This document shows, piece by piece, positions 35,654-44,542 of a DNA stretch of 44,928 nucleotides (positions within the stretch are counted from its first letter, which is position 1; the number at the start of each line of letters is the position of its first letter). The notes beneath the pieces are model-generated. The model made no database searches. It saw only the letters and a program-made list of their open reading frames with translations, and was not told the DNA's origin. Source of the stretch: Bordetella parapertussis (GTDB lineage: Bacteria; Pseudomonadota; Gammaproteobacteria; Burkholderiales; Burkholderiaceae_C); the NCBI GenBank assembly GCA_945870575.1, contig CAMBSK010000023.1, positions 1-44,928 of the forward strand, written 5' to 3'. The position numbers were made by a program, and so were the translations under genes.

Positions 35654-36400
35654 ATGTCCACCGTTCACAGAGCATACCGAAGTTGGCCGGCTTTCAAGGC
35701 AGTTCAGCGCGGTCTTCAGAGACTTAGCCGCTTCGGGATATGCAGGACCTGCAACTGCTGGTGTGAAGACGTGCTGTGCGACCCGTGCTTGCGCAAGCAT
35801 TTGAACCGTCAAACGCGTTGCCGCCGCTGCGCATTGCCATGCGGAAATGATATCTGTGACCTATGCCGGACCTCACCGCCGCCGTGGACACAGGCCGCAG
35901 CGGCTGTCAGTTACGCCCCGCACTGGCGCGACATGATCATCGACTTCAAGTTCCGTGAGTACCCCGGCTTGCATCGCTTTTTCGCGGAGTTGCTTAAGGC
36001 AGATCCTGCCGCACAGGCCTTGATTACGGATGCCGCTTTTGTGCTGCCCGTGCCTTTGGCAACTGAGCGTTTGCGCGAGCGAGGCTTTAACCAGTCCGCC
36101 TTGCTCGCCAAGTATTTGGCGCCCGGGCGTGTCAGCCATCAGACCTTATGGCGTCTACGGCATACCGCGCCCCAGGCGGGGCTGGACCGCGCACTGCGCC
36201 TGCGCAATCTGCAGCATTCGATGGCGGTGAATCCGTCCATGTCGCAGGCCATCCGCGGCAGCCATGTGCTGCTGATCGACGATGTCATGACCACTGGCAG
36301 TACCTTGAAGGCGTGCACCGAAGCATTGCTTGAAGCCGGTGCCAAAGAAGTCAATTGCCTGGTGTTTGCGCGGGCTGATGCCGATTCAAGGTCACAATGA
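35654..36400 (+). CDS. comF: ComF family phosphoribosyltransferase-like protein
   Basis: A 248-residue protein of the ComF/GntX family linked to DNA uptake and use. An N-terminal zinc-finger part has several Cys pairs (CRTCNCWCEDVLCDPC, CRRCALPCGNDICDLC), followed by a type I PRT domain with FNQSALLAKYLA and the PRPP loop LLIDDVMTTGSTL near 217. The ATG at 35654 gives the zinc-finger N-terminus; upstream residues overlap the methyltransferase. trmL follows by 21 nt. Confidence 0.9.
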   Translation: MSTVHRAYRSWPAFKAVQRGLQRLSRFGICRTCNCWCEDVLCDPCLRKHLNRQTRCRRCALPCGNDICDLCRTSPPPWTQAAAAVSYAPHWRDMIIDFKFREYPGLHRFFAELLKADPAAQALITDAAFVLPVPLATERLRERGFNQSALLAKYLAPGRVSHQTLWRLRHTAPQAGLDRALRLRNLQHSMAVNPSMSQAIRGSHVLLIDDVMTTGSTLKACTEALLEAGAKEVNCLVFARADADSRSQ

Positions 36401-36421
36401 TGTTTTAAATTCGCCTTACTC

Positions 36422-36901
36422 ATGTTCAATATCGTATTGGTCCAACCTGAGATACCGCCCAACACCGGCAACATCATTCGACTGGCTGCAAATACCGGCT
36501 GTGCATTGCATTTGATAGAGCCGCTGGGCTTCTCCATGGATGACAAAAGCATGCGCCGCGCCGGTCTGGACTATCACGAATACGCCAGTGTCAAACGCCA
36601 CCAAAGCTGGGCGCATTTCCTGCAAAGCGAGCAACCCGACGGCTTGCGCAGTTTCGGTCTCAGCACCCACGCCAGCATGAGCGTGCACGAGGCCCGTTTT
36701 TCAAACGGCGATTGGCTGGTCTTCGGCTCAGAAACACGCGGTTTGGATGCAGAACTCAGAGAAAGTTTTAAGCCGCAGCGCTTGCTGCGCCTGCCCATGC
36801 TGCCGGGTCAGCGCAGCCTGAATTTATCCAATGCCGTGGCCGTGGTGGTTTACGAGGCTTGGCGACAGCAAGGCTTTCACATGCCGCCCCCTCAGGCGTA
36901 A
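36422..36901 (+). CDS. trmL: tRNA (cytidine(34)-2'-O)-methyltransferase TrmL
   Basis: SPOUT-fold enzyme that 2'-O-methylates the wobble base of tRNA-Leu isoacceptors. The 159-residue protein has PEIPPNTGNIIRLAANTG at 9-26, FGSETRGL near 101, and the knot region RSLNLSNAVAVVVYEAWRQ near 130. Length matches the family. It converges on the MaoC gene with a 10-nt overlap. Confidence 0.95.
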   Translation: MFNIVLVQPEIPPNTGNIIRLAANTGCALHLIEPLGFSMDDKSMRRAGLDYHEYASVKRHQSWAHFLQSEQPDGLRSFGLSTHASMSVHEARFSNGDWLVFGSETRGLDAELRESFKPQRLLRLPMLPGQRSLNLSNAVAVVVYEAWRQQGFHMPPPQA

Positions 36902-37350
36902 TGGCGCACCACGGATTCCGCCACGCACACCGGTTTGTCGCTGCCATCGCGCTCCACCGTGACTTTCCAGGTCATTTGTATGCCTTTGGGCTCTATGTCT
37001 TCGCAGGCCAGCAAATGCAAATGCCCGCGCAAACGGCTGTCTACCGGCACGGGCGAAGTAAATCGCACCTTGTTCAAACCGTAGTTGATGCCCATGCGGG
37101 TCTGGTCGTTGGCATAGGCTGATTCGAAAAAATTCGGCAACAGCGAAAGCGTCAGAAAACCATGGGCAATGGTGGTGCCGAAAGGGCCGGCAGCCGCCTT
37201 TTCTTTGTCGATATGTATCCATTGGTGATCGTTGGTGGCGTCGGCAAACATATTGATCTGGCTTTGAGTCACGGTCGTCCAGTCGCTGATCGCCACATCC
37301 TGACCGACACAGGCTTTGACCTCTTCAAAGGTCTTGAATTGTTTTTTCAT
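36892..37350 (-). CDS. MaoC-like (R)-specific enoyl-CoA hydratase family protein
   Basis: A 152-residue single hot-dog-domain protein. The hydratase motif is present as ADATNDHQWIHID near residue 36, with the active-site Asp and His, and GTTIAHGFLTLSL follows near 58. Likely hydrates a 2-enoyl-CoA; the exact substrate is not given by context. It ends 10 nt inside trmL and is divergent from fpr. Confidence 0.9.
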   Translation of the reverse strand: MKKQFKTFEEVKACVGQDVAISDWTTVTQSQINMFADATNDHQWIHIDKEKAAAGPFGTTIAHGFLTLSLLPNFFESAYANDQTRMGINYGLNKVRFTSPVPVDSRLRGHLHLLACEDIEPKGIQMTWKVTVERDGSDKPVCVAESVVRHYA

Positions 37351-37452
37351 GTTGCTGGGTATCCTTGTATTTGCTTAGGCGGTCTGGTCACGTCCTCACA
37401 CCGCCCTGCCGTCAACTAAAATCACTGTTTTTACTTTTCACCAGAATCGTCC

Positions 37453-38226
37453 ATGAGTGCCTTCCTAGAAGAAACCGTCTTATCCGTTCACCACTGGACC
37501 GATCGCTTATTCAGTTTTACCACCACCCGGGACATGGCATTGCGCTTTTCCAACGGTCATTTCACCATGATTGGCCTGAAAGTCGACGGCAAACCGCTGC
37601 TACGCGCCTACAGCATCGTCAGTCCGAATTACGAAGAACACTTGGAATTTCTCAGCATCAAGGTGCAGGACGGCCCGCTCACGTCGCGATTGCAGCATAT
37701 TCAAGTCGGCGACAAAATCATTGTCGGGCGCAAACCCACGGGCACCTTGCTGATTGATTATTTGCTGCCCGGCAAAAACCTGTATTTGCTGGGCACCGGC
37801 ACCGGCCTGGCACCTTACCTCAGCATCGTGCGAGACCCGGACACCTACGAGCGCTTCGAAAAAGTCATCATCGTGCACGGCGTGCGTGAGGTGAAAGAAC
37901 TGGCCTACCACGACTATTTCACGCAGGAATTACCAACTCACGAACTCCTGGGTGAAATGGTCAGCGAGCAGTTTATGTATTACCCCACCGTCACCCGCGA
38001 GCCGTTTAAAAACCAAGGCCGCATGACCGATTTGATCAACTCAGGCAAATTGTTTGCAGACTTGGGGCTGCCAGCTTTCAACCCCAAAGAAGATCGCATC
38101 ATGCTGTGCGGCAGCCCGCAAATGCTCAAAGAATTGAAAACCATGTTGGAAGAACGCGGTTTTGCAGAAGGCAATACCAGTACGCCAGGGGATTTTGTGG
38201 TGGAGCGGGCTTTCGTCGAACAATAA
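37453..38226 (+). CDS. fpr: Ferredoxin-NADP reductase
   Basis: FAD enzyme that moves electrons between NADPH and ferredoxin/flavodoxin. The 257-residue protein has the FAD motif RAYSIVSP near 51, the NADP loop GTGTGLAPYLSI near 115, LCGSPQM near 218, and the usual end FVVERAFVEQ. It is close to E. coli Fpr in length (248) and lacks a plant-type transit sequence. A strong terminator follows. Confidence 0.94.
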   Translation: MSAFLEETVLSVHHWTDRLFSFTTTRDMALRFSNGHFTMIGLKVDGKPLLRAYSIVSPNYEEHLEFLSIKVQDGPLTSRLQHIQVGDKIIVGRKPTGTLLIDYLLPGKNLYLLGTGTGLAPYLSIVRDPDTYERFEKVIIVHGVREVKELAYHDYFTQELPTHELLGEMVSEQFMYYPTVTREPFKNQGRMTDLINSGKLFADLGLPAFNPKEDRIMLCGSPQMLKELKTMLEERGFAEGNTSTPGDFVVERAFVEQ

Positions 38227-38252
38227 AAAAGGCCGCATCCGCGGCCTTTTTT
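38225..38252. terminator. Bidirectional terminator, fpr / thiolase
   Basis: AAAAAAGGCCGC (38225-38236), 4-nt loop, GCGGCCTTTTTT (38241-38252): a perfect 12-bp stem with A and T tracts, serving both convergent genes. Confidence 0.95.
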
Positions 38253-38267
38253 ACTTAGCGAGTTGAT

Positions 38268-39470
38268 TCAAACCCGCTCAATCACCACCGCAATACCCTG
38301 CCCCACACCGATACACATGGTGCACAAGGCGTAGCGCCCGCCGCTGCGGTGTAACTGGTTGGTCGCCGTTGTCACCAATCTCGCGCCGCTGGCACCCAGC
38401 GGATGCCCCAGTGCAATAGCGCCACCATTCGGGTTGACGCGCGGGTCATCGTCTTGCAAACCCAGCATGCGTAACACGGCAATGCCTTGGGCGGCGAAGG
38501 CTTCGTTCAATTCAATCACATCCATTTGCGCGAGCTTCAAGCCGGTGAGCGCCAGCACTTTTTCGCTCGCGGGTGCAGGTCCTATGCCCATGACGCGCGG
38601 CGCTACACCGACGGTCGCCATGCCGACCACTCGGGCGCGCGGTGTCAGGCCGTGCACTTTGGCCGTGGCCTCATCGGCGAGCAAAATCGCGCAAGCGCCG
38701 TCGTTCACGCCGCTGGCGTTACCGGCAGTCACCGTGCCGTCGGGGCGCACCACGCCTTTGAGTTGCGCCAGTTTTTCCAAACTGGTTTCGCGCGGATGTT
38801 CGTCTTTGTCCACGACGATGGCCTCGCCTTTTTTCTGCGGAATGCTCACCGGCGTGATTTCCTCAGCCAATGCGCCCGACTTTTGCGCCGCCACGGCTTT
38901 CAACTGGCTGGCCAGCGCCATGCGGTCTTGGGCTTCGCGCTCGATCTTGTAATCGGTGGCGACGTTCTCGGCGGTCTCGGGCATGGCGTCCACGCCGTAC
39001 AGGGCTTTCATGACTGGGTTGATGAAGCGCCAGCCGATGGTGGTGTCAAAAATTTGCGGGTTGCGCGCAAACCCCGATTCGGCCTTGGGCATGACAAACG
39101 GCGCGCGGCTCATGCTCTCCACCCCGCCTGCAATCATCAGGGTTGCTTCACCAGCGCGGATAGCACGTGCAGCTGTGCCTAATGCGTCCATACCTGAACC
39201 GCATAAACGGTTGATGGTGGCACCCGGTATTTGATACGGCAAACCGGCGAGCAAACTGGCCATGTGCGCCACGTTGCGGTTGTCTTCACCCGCCTGATTC
39301 ACACAGCCGTACAGCACGTCGGTCACGGCTTGCCAATCCACATTTGGATTGCGAGCCATCAGCGCGCGCAAGGGAATGGCGGCCAGTTCGTCGGCGCGCA
39401 CGGAAGACAAGGCGCCGCCGTAGCGACCGAAGGGCGTACGGATGGCATCACAAATAAAAGCTTGGTTCAT
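38268..39470 (-). CDS. 3-oxoadipyl-CoA/acetyl-CoA thiolase (PcaF type)
   Basis: Thiolase of 400 residues, the length and style of PcaF. The catalytic nucleophile is Cys in NRLCGSGMDAL near 90, the His in GGAIALGHPLGASGAR near 356, and the second Cys in CTMCIGVGQG near 386. VESMSRAPFVM is typical. The start at 39470 gives MNQAFICDAIRTPFGRYGG. No other aromatic-degradation gene is nearby, so it may act on 3-oxoadipyl-CoA or other 3-oxoacyl-CoA. It is divergent from DUF1841. Confidence 0.92.
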   Translation of the reverse strand: MNQAFICDAIRTPFGRYGGALSSVRADELAAIPLRALMARNPNVDWQAVTDVLYGCVNQAGEDNRNVAHMASLLAGLPYQIPGATINRLCGSGMDALGTAARAIRAGEATLMIAGGVESMSRAPFVMPKAESGFARNPQIFDTTIGWRFINPVMKALYGVDAMPETAENVATDYKIEREAQDRMALASQLKAVAAQKSGALAEEITPVSIPQKKGEAIVVDKDEHPRETSLEKLAQLKGVVRPDGTVTAGNASGVNDGACAILLADEATAKVHGLTPRARVVGMATVGVAPRVMGIGPAPASEKVLALTGLKLAQMDVIELNEAFAAQGIAVLRMLGLQDDDPRVNPNGGAIALGHPLGASGARLVTTATNQLHRSGGRYALCTMCIGVGQGIAVVIERV

Positions 39471-39497
39471 GTAATTCTCTGGTTGACAATACACAGC

Positions 39498-39926
39498 ATG
39501 TTCAGCCCCTCACAACAAGACGTCCGACGCTTCTTCTGCCAAGTCTATGTCAAGCTGACGCAAGCTCAATTGGCTGACCCACTGGAGACGCTGGCGGGTG
39601 AATGGATCGCCCTGCACCCCGAGTACCACGCCATACTGGCTGATGAAGCAACTGCTTTAACGAGTCAATTTGACGACAGCCAAGGCAACCCTTTTTTGCA
39701 TTTGTCCATGCATTTGTCCATCAGCGAGCAATGTTCCATCGACCAGCCCCAAGGCATTCGACAAGCGGTAGAGCTGCTCGCCGCCAAACGAGCCGATTTG
39801 CATGACGCTCAACATGAGGTGATGGAATGCTTAGGAACCATGTTGTGGGAAAGCCAGCGCAGCGGACGACCACCGGATGGTCAAGCCTATATTGATGCGG
39901 TGCAACGCCGTGCTACGCGCGATTGA
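39498..39926 (+). CDS. DUF1841 family protein
   Basis: A 142-residue soluble protein. The family core is visible: the N-terminal MFSPSQQDVRRFF, HPEYHAIL near 39, and the block NPFLHLSMHLSISEQCSID near 61-79, followed by HEVMECLGTMLW and RSGRPPDGQAYI. Function unknown. The ATG at 39498 fits the family start. A terminator follows at 39946. Confidence 0.9.
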   Translation: MFSPSQQDVRRFFCQVYVKLTQAQLADPLETLAGEWIALHPEYHAILADEATALTSQFDDSQGNPFLHLSMHLSISEQCSIDQPQGIRQAVELLAAKRADLHDAQHEVMECLGTMLWESQRSGRPPDGQAYIDAVQRRATRD

Positions 39927-39945
39927 AAGCTTGAAAGCCCCATAA

Positions 39946-39971
39946 AAAAAGTCCACCACAGTGGACTTTTT
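39946..39971. terminator. Bidirectional terminator, DUF1841 / cytochrome c
   Basis: GTCCAC-CACA-GTGGAC stem (39951-39966) with five A before and five T after, between convergent genes. Confidence 0.9.
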
Positions 39972-39989
39972 GTTGAAGCTTGAGAGGTT

Positions 39990-40649
39990 TCAGCGGAATT
40001 TAGACTGTGGCAAGGTTTGCAACTCACCTTGTTGCTGGTTCACGTAAGCGGCCAGTTCTTTCAACTCTGCAAGAGTGAATTGCTTGGCAATACCGCCCAT
40101 AACGCCGTTGTTACGACCCCAGGTTGCCTGGTTTTCTGATTTGTAGGACTTGAGCGCCATATACATATAGTCTTTGTATTGGCCGGCAATTTTGGGGTAA
40201 CCGGGCACCATGGGTTTGTTCAGATTGGCACCATGGCAGGAAGTGCAAGCACCTTTGGTGAGCAATTCAGCGACTTTGCCTGAAGGTTCGGCAGCTTTTT
40301 CTGGCACAGCAGGAGCGCTGTCCTTGCCATGGGCTTCGTAATAAGCAGCTATGTCCGCCATGTCTTTGGGTGTCAGTGAAGCAGAAATGCTTCTCATGGT
40401 GGGATGTTTACGGTCGCCTTTTTGGTAAGCGGTCAATGAAGAGACAATGTAAGCAGCGGTCTGTCCGGAAATCTTGGGAACCTTGTAAACCTCGGGAAAG
40501 CTGGCTTGATAGCCTTTGATGCCGTGGCAGCCTATGCACATGGCGATTTTGGTTTCACCGGCTTTGGCGTCTCCTACTTCCTGTGCGTTGACGATTGAGG
40601 TCGCAGAAGCGACAAACAACACGAGAAGAGACGTATAAAACTTTTTCAT
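39990..40649 (-). CDS. Dihaem cytochrome c4-type protein
   Basis: Periplasmic electron carrier of 219 residues with a signal peptide (cleavage after NAQ or VNA near 22). It has two CXXCH haem sites, CIGCH near 38 and CTSCH near 135, each with downstream Met candidates (PTMRSIS; NNGVMGGIA). The two-domain design with a Pro/Ala linker at about 110-125 matches cytochrome c4. It is a plausible electron donor for the oxidase at 29872-34564. It is divergent from the MoxR gene. Confidence 0.93.
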   Translation of the reverse strand: MKKFYTSLLVLFVASATSIVNAQEVGDAKAGETKIAMCIGCHGIKGYQASFPEVYKVPKISGQTAAYIVSSLTAYQKGDRKHPTMRSISASLTPKDMADIAAYYEAHGKDSAPAVPEKAAEPSGKVAELLTKGACTSCHGANLNKPMVPGYPKIAGQYKDYMYMALKSYKSENQATWGRNNGVMGGIAKQFTLAELKELAAYVNQQQGELQTLPQSKFR

Positions 40650-40732
40650 TTTGGACAGACAATCATTGAAACTCTAAAGATTATATCGACGTGGTTTGTA
40701 AGCTCCGCGTCAATACCAGAAAAGGCTGAAAA

Positions 40733-41587
40733 ATGAAGTTCCAAGGTTCAAATAATTATGTTGCCACGCAGGATTTGATGCTGGCAGTCAACGCGGCCAT
40801 CACGCTGAAACGTCCGCTGTTGGTCAAGGGAGAACCTGGCACCGGCAAAACCATGTTGGCCGAAGAAGTCGCCGCGGCATTGAACATGCCGCTTTTGCAA
40901 TGGCATGTGAAATCGACCACCAAAGCGCAGCAAGGCCTGTATGAATACGATGCAGTCAGCCGTTTGCGCGACAGCCAAATGGCGGATCTGGACGGCGGCG
41001 AGCGGGTTAAAAACATAGAAAACTATATCATCAAAGGCGTGTTGTGGCAGGCGTTCACCGCCAAAGAACCGGTGGCTTTGCTGATTGATGAGATAGACAA
41101 AGCCGACATTGAATTCCCGAACGACTTGCTGCGTGAACTCGACCGCATGGAGTTTTACTGTTACGAAACGCGTGAACTCATCAAAGCCGTCACACGTCCG
41201 TTGGTGTTCATCACTTCGAACAACGAAAAAGAACTGCCGGATGCGTTTTTACGCCGCTGTTTCTTCCACTACATCAAATTCCCCGAGGCCGACACCATGC
41301 GGCAAATCATCGATGTGCATTTTCCGAATTTGAAAAAAGATTTGCTTGCCGCTGCGCTCAAAACTTTTTACGATGTGCGCGGCTTGCCTGGCCTAAAGAA
41401 AAAACCGTCCACCTCCGAGTTGCTGGACTGGTTGAAGCTGCTGGTCGCCGAAGACATTCCGTTGGCCGCATTGCAAACCCAGGATGACAAAGTGGCCGTG
41501 CCGCCGCTGGTCGGCGCCTTGCTCAAAAACGAGCAGGACGTGACCTTGTTTGAAAAACTGGTGTTCATGCAAAGCCGTAACCGCTGA
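40733..41587 (+). CDS. MoxR-family AAA+ ATPase
   Basis: Chaperone-like AAA+ protein of 284 residues. Walker A GEPGTGKT near 37-44, Walker B LLIDEIDKAD near 120, sensor 1 TSNNEKELPDAFLRRC near 161. The next gene is a VWA protein, the usual MoxR partner, and the pair is thought to help insert metal cofactors or assemble complexes; the client here is unknown. Start at the ATG at 40733. Confidence 0.93.
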   Translation: MKFQGSNNYVATQDLMLAVNAAITLKRPLLVKGEPGTGKTMLAEEVAAALNMPLLQWHVKSTTKAQQGLYEYDAVSRLRDSQMADLDGGERVKNIENYIIKGVLWQAFTAKEPVALLIDEIDKADIEFPNDLLRELDRMEFYCYETRELIKAVTRPLVFITSNNEKELPDAFLRRCFFHYIKFPEADTMRQIIDVHFPNLKKDLLAAALKTFYDVRGLPGLKKKPSTSELLDWLKLLVAEDIPLAALQTQDDKVAVPPLVGALLKNEQDVTLFEKLVFMQSRNR

Positions 41588-41597
41588 AGCACCCACC

Positions 41598-42782
41598 ATG
41601 CTGATCGACTTCTTCTACACATTGCGCGCCGCCAAACTACCGGTGTCGGTCAAAGAGTTCCTGATGCTGCTCGAAGCCATGCAAGCCAATGTGGTCGGAC
41701 CGCAAAGCGATGCGTGCAGCATGGACGACTTTTATTACCTCAGCCGCACAGCGCTGATCAAAGACGAAAAGCATTTCGACAAGTTCGACAAAGCCTTTGG
41801 CGCGTATTTCAAAGGCGTGGAAATGTTGACCGACTTCGCCGCCGATGTGCCCATGGAGTGGCTGAAAAAAATATTAGAAAACGAACTCACGCCCGAGCAA
41901 AAAGCCGCGATTGAAAAAATGGGCTGGGACGAGTTGATGGAAACATTAAAGAAACGACTCGAAGAACAAAAAGAACGCCACGAAGGCGGCAGCAAATGGA
42001 TAGGAACCGGCGGCACTTCGCCATTTGGTAACAGCGGCTACAACCCGCAAGGCATACGCATTGGCGGCAAGGGCGGCAACAAAAGTGCGGTCAAGGTCTG
42101 GGACCAACGTGCGTACCAAGACTATGACGACAGCATTGAGTTGGGCACACGCAATATCAAGGTGGCGTTGCGCCGCTTGCGCCGGTTTGCGCGCGAAGGC
42201 GCGGAAGACGAATTCGATCTGGACAACACCATACGCAGCACAGCTGCCAACGCCGGTTACTTAGACATCAAGATGCGGCCCGAGCGGCACAACAACGTCA
42301 AGCTGTTGTTGTTGATGGATGTCGGCGGCACCATGGACGAACACGTCAGTCGCGTAGAGGAATTGTTTTCAGCGGTCAAAGGCGAGTTCAAACACCTGGA
42401 GTTTTTCTACTTCCACAACTGTGTTTATGATTTTTTGTGGAAGAACAACCGTCGCCGTTTCGCTGAAAAGTTTGACACTTGGGACGTGATCCGCAAGTAC
42501 AACAAAGACCACAAGCTGGTTTTTGTTGGTGACGCCACCATGAGCCCGTATGAAATTTTGCAGCCCGGTGGCAGCGTGGAATACAACAACGAAGAAGCTG
42601 GTGCCGAATGGATACAGCGCTTAACGCACGCCTACCCGAAGTTCGCTTGGATCAACCCCGAGCCACTGGGTGTGTGGCAATACCGCCAAAGCATCAGCAT
42701 CATCCAACAACTGATTAGCAACCGCATGTTCCCGCTCACCCTCAAAGGGCTGGAAGATGCGATGCGTATGTTGAGCAAATAA
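41598..42782 (+). CDS. VWA domain protein (MoxR partner, CoxE-like)
   Basis: A 394-residue protein with a C-terminal von Willebrand factor A domain (about 230-390). The MIDAS motif is DVGGT near 255, a variant of D-x-S-x-S in which the first Ser is Gly and the second is Thr. The N-terminal half is helical with a charged stretch (about 105-135) and a Gly-rich GTGGTSPFGNSGYN linker. The ATG at 41598 follows the MoxR stop by 10 nt. Works with the MoxR ATPase by context. Confidence 0.9.
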   Translation: MLIDFFYTLRAAKLPVSVKEFLMLLEAMQANVVGPQSDACSMDDFYYLSRTALIKDEKHFDKFDKAFGAYFKGVEMLTDFAADVPMEWLKKILENELTPEQKAAIEKMGWDELMETLKKRLEEQKERHEGGSKWIGTGGTSPFGNSGYNPQGIRIGGKGGNKSAVKVWDQRAYQDYDDSIELGTRNIKVALRRLRRFAREGAEDEFDLDNTIRSTAANAGYLDIKMRPERHNNVKLLLLMDVGGTMDEHVSRVEELFSAVKGEFKHLEFFYFHNCVYDFLWKNNRRRFAEKFDTWDVIRKYNKDHKLVFVGDATMSPYEILQPGGSVEYNNEEAGAEWIQRLTHAYPKFAWINPEPLGVWQYRQSISIIQQLISNRMFPLTLKGLEDAMRMLSK

Positions 42783-42786
42783 GCGG

Positions 42787-42921
42787 CTATTCTTTGGCTT
42801 GATCAGCAGCTTGTGCTTGCTGCTTTTCACGCTTGAGCCGCTCTTTTTTCAAGTCACGCAATTGGTGCCAGGCAAACACAAATACCAAACCGAATACACC
42901 GAGTTCTATCCATATCCCCAT
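42787..42921 (-). CDS. 44-residue single-pass membrane protein
   Basis: A short ORF starting MGIWIELGVFGLVF with one hydrophobic helix (about 3-18), then a charged tail (LRDLKKERLKREKQQAQAADQAKE cut at 20) that is likely coiled coil. GGGAGG lies 7 nt before the ATG, a strong ribosome site. No family name recalled. It converges on the VWA gene. Confidence 0.7.
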   Translation of the reverse strand: MGIWIELGVFGLVFVFAWHQLRDLKKERLKREKQQAQAADQAKE

Positions 42922-43061
42922 GGGTCGCCTCCCTGCTTAAATTCGTGACAATTTACATTGAATGGCTTGTTGCTGTGCAGGAATCATGTTGAAAAATTTA
43001 AATCAATGATTTGCACAAGGGTAGCCACAATGTGTAGGTAGAACCTTTACAAGGTTTGAGC

Positions 43062-44261
43062 TCAAAAATTGTATTTTGCTCCTAGCGCTAAAGTTTTGCT
43101 TCTTCCTTCGTAAAAGGCGACACTTGATGTGCTGTTGCTGAAGATTAAGTAGGTTTGTGTAGATTTATCAAAGAAATAATAGGCACCCATGGTCGTGTCG
43201 GAATTTTTTCCGTTTGCTGCATATTTGTAGCTGGTACTTGAAACAGTTGCAGGACTGGTGATTGTTCCATTTCCATAACTCAACGCTAATGAAAGTTTGT
43301 CAAATGTCTTGCGCATACCTATCGTATGGGTTGAATTACTTCCGCCTGCCTCTTGGTAAGACTTACCAAAGATATAATTTACTAAGTAATTATTAAACTT
43401 ATAACTAAATGCAAAAATATCGCGTAGCGTTGGTTCGGTATAGCCCGAAAGAACGTTTGAACTTCCGTATACAAGCGTTGTGTTGTAAGCAGTCGTACCA
43501 TCGTAGCTGGGAATATTAGACGCTGATACACCTGCGTTTGTAATGCCAGCAAACCTAGACGCTTGAAGAATATAAGTTGTTCGGTCATGAACCCATGCTG
43601 CAGATATTTTTTCGTCTTTGTATTTAAGTCCGATGGATGTAAATTCGGAAAAAGAATTTGCACTTCCTGCAGTTGGCGCAGAAACCGATGCGGTTGACGA
43701 TTTTTCAGCAAAACTTTTCATGACATGTGCCTTGAAACCCGAATACGCGGGAGAAATATATTTGATCGAATTGTTTGCTCGATCTTGTAGTGCCACTGAT
43801 GTCAATGTTCTCCATACTTGTGGCTTATATTCGACTCGGCCATTGGCATCCATTCCCCACACTTCATAGGCAGTGGTTTCCATGGTCCCAAGCAAAATTA
43901 ATCCAACACCCAATTTTTCAAAACCAACGAATGCCTGCCGATTACTGCTTGGAAGGAGGGTAGCCGAGTCGGGTGCAAGTTCAATTTCTGCTTGGGCAAT
44001 GCCCTTTATACCTTCGCCTATTTCGCGTGAAGCTTTAAATCCGAATCGACTTGTTCCGCTTGAAGCATATAGACCTTGGTAGGTAGAACTTACATTTGTG
44101 TAGGGGTTCAATAAAGATTGACTTTGAACTCCTTGATCCAAAACACCGTAGAGACTTACGCCACCTGAAACCTCCACATCAGCAAATGCGTTTCCACTTG
44201 AGTAAAGAGTAATCAGTCCTGCAAGATTTAAAACCAGACGAGTAAGGGGAAAAATACGCAT
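43062..44261 (-). CDS. General bacterial porin (Burkholderiales type)
   Basis: Outer-membrane trimeric beta-barrel, 399 residues, with a signal peptide (about 1-27, cleavage after AFA), the porin start VEVSGGVSLYGVLDQG, GTSRFGFKASREIGEG near 70 and the C-terminal Phe in LGAKYNF. Its base composition is AT-richer than the rest of the window. A Fur-like site lies 37 bp upstream. Substrate unknown. Confidence 0.92.
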   Translation of the reverse strand: MRIFPLTRLVLNLAGLITLYSSGNAFADVEVSGGVSLYGVLDQGVQSQSLLNPYTNVSSTYQGLYASSGTSRFGFKASREIGEGIKGIAQAEIELAPDSATLLPSSNRQAFVGFEKLGVGLILLGTMETTAYEVWGMDANGRVEYKPQVWRTLTSVALQDRANNSIKYISPAYSGFKAHVMKSFAEKSSTASVSAPTAGSANSFSEFTSIGLKYKDEKISAAWVHDRTTYILQASRFAGITNAGVSASNIPSYDGTTAYNTTLVYGSSNVLSGYTEPTLRDIFAFSYKFNNYLVNYIFGKSYQEAGGSNSTHTIGMRKTFDKLSLALSYGNGTITSPATVSSTSYKYAANGKNSDTTMGAYYFFDKSTQTYLIFSNSTSSVAFYEGRSKTLALGAKYNF

Positions 44262-44297
44262 TTTTAATCCATATGGGTTGAAGATGCATATATCTTA

Positions 44298-44322
44298 AAT
44301 GAGAATGACTCGCATTCGTATT
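44298..44322. promoter_or_regulatory. Putative Fur box before the porin
   Basis: Interrupted symmetry AAT..GAATG/CATTC..ATT centred at about 44310, with GAATG (44303-44307 region) and CATTC (44313-44317 region) as core arms. The pattern is like Burkholderiales Fur boxes (AATGAGAATGA-type half). It lies 37 bp upstream of the porin start, where a promoter is expected. Iron control is inferred. Confidence 0.5.
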
Positions 44323-44425
44323 AACATATTTATTTTCCGGCTGAAATAACTCTTTAGTTCCAAAATCAATATCAAGCACACCAATATCCGTGCGTTACAC
44401 AGGCGCACCTTAAACTACCTGCACA

Positions 44426-44463
44426 GCCACCGTAGTTCAATGGATAGAACTCTCCCCTCCTAA
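44426..44463 (+). pseudogene. 5' half of tRNA-Arg (CCU), broken after the anticodon loop
   Basis: GCCACCG acceptor strand, T8-A9, D-arm GTTC-AATGGATA-GAAC, anticodon stem CTCCC and loop CTCCTAA with anticodon CCT, all in register. The expected 3' anticodon strand (GGGAG), T-arm and CCA are absent; unrelated sequence begins at 44464. It is a fragment, either an attachment-site scar or a pseudogene. Confidence 0.75.
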
Positions 44464-44542
44464 TACTACTTTAGTACTGTTGTATTTCTGTTGGTTATCT
44501 GCTCGACACCCAATTTATCCAAACGTAATGGAATCCACCGAT

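Noticed and set aside
38487..39182. 231-codon plus-strand frame within the thiolase
   Set aside because: Antisense to a gene with intact catalytic residues and full family length; His-rich nonsense composition.
43042..43056. Hairpin AACCTT/AAGGTT after the porin as a terminator
   Set aside because: The stem is short and not followed by a T run on the minus strand, so it is not listed as a terminator.
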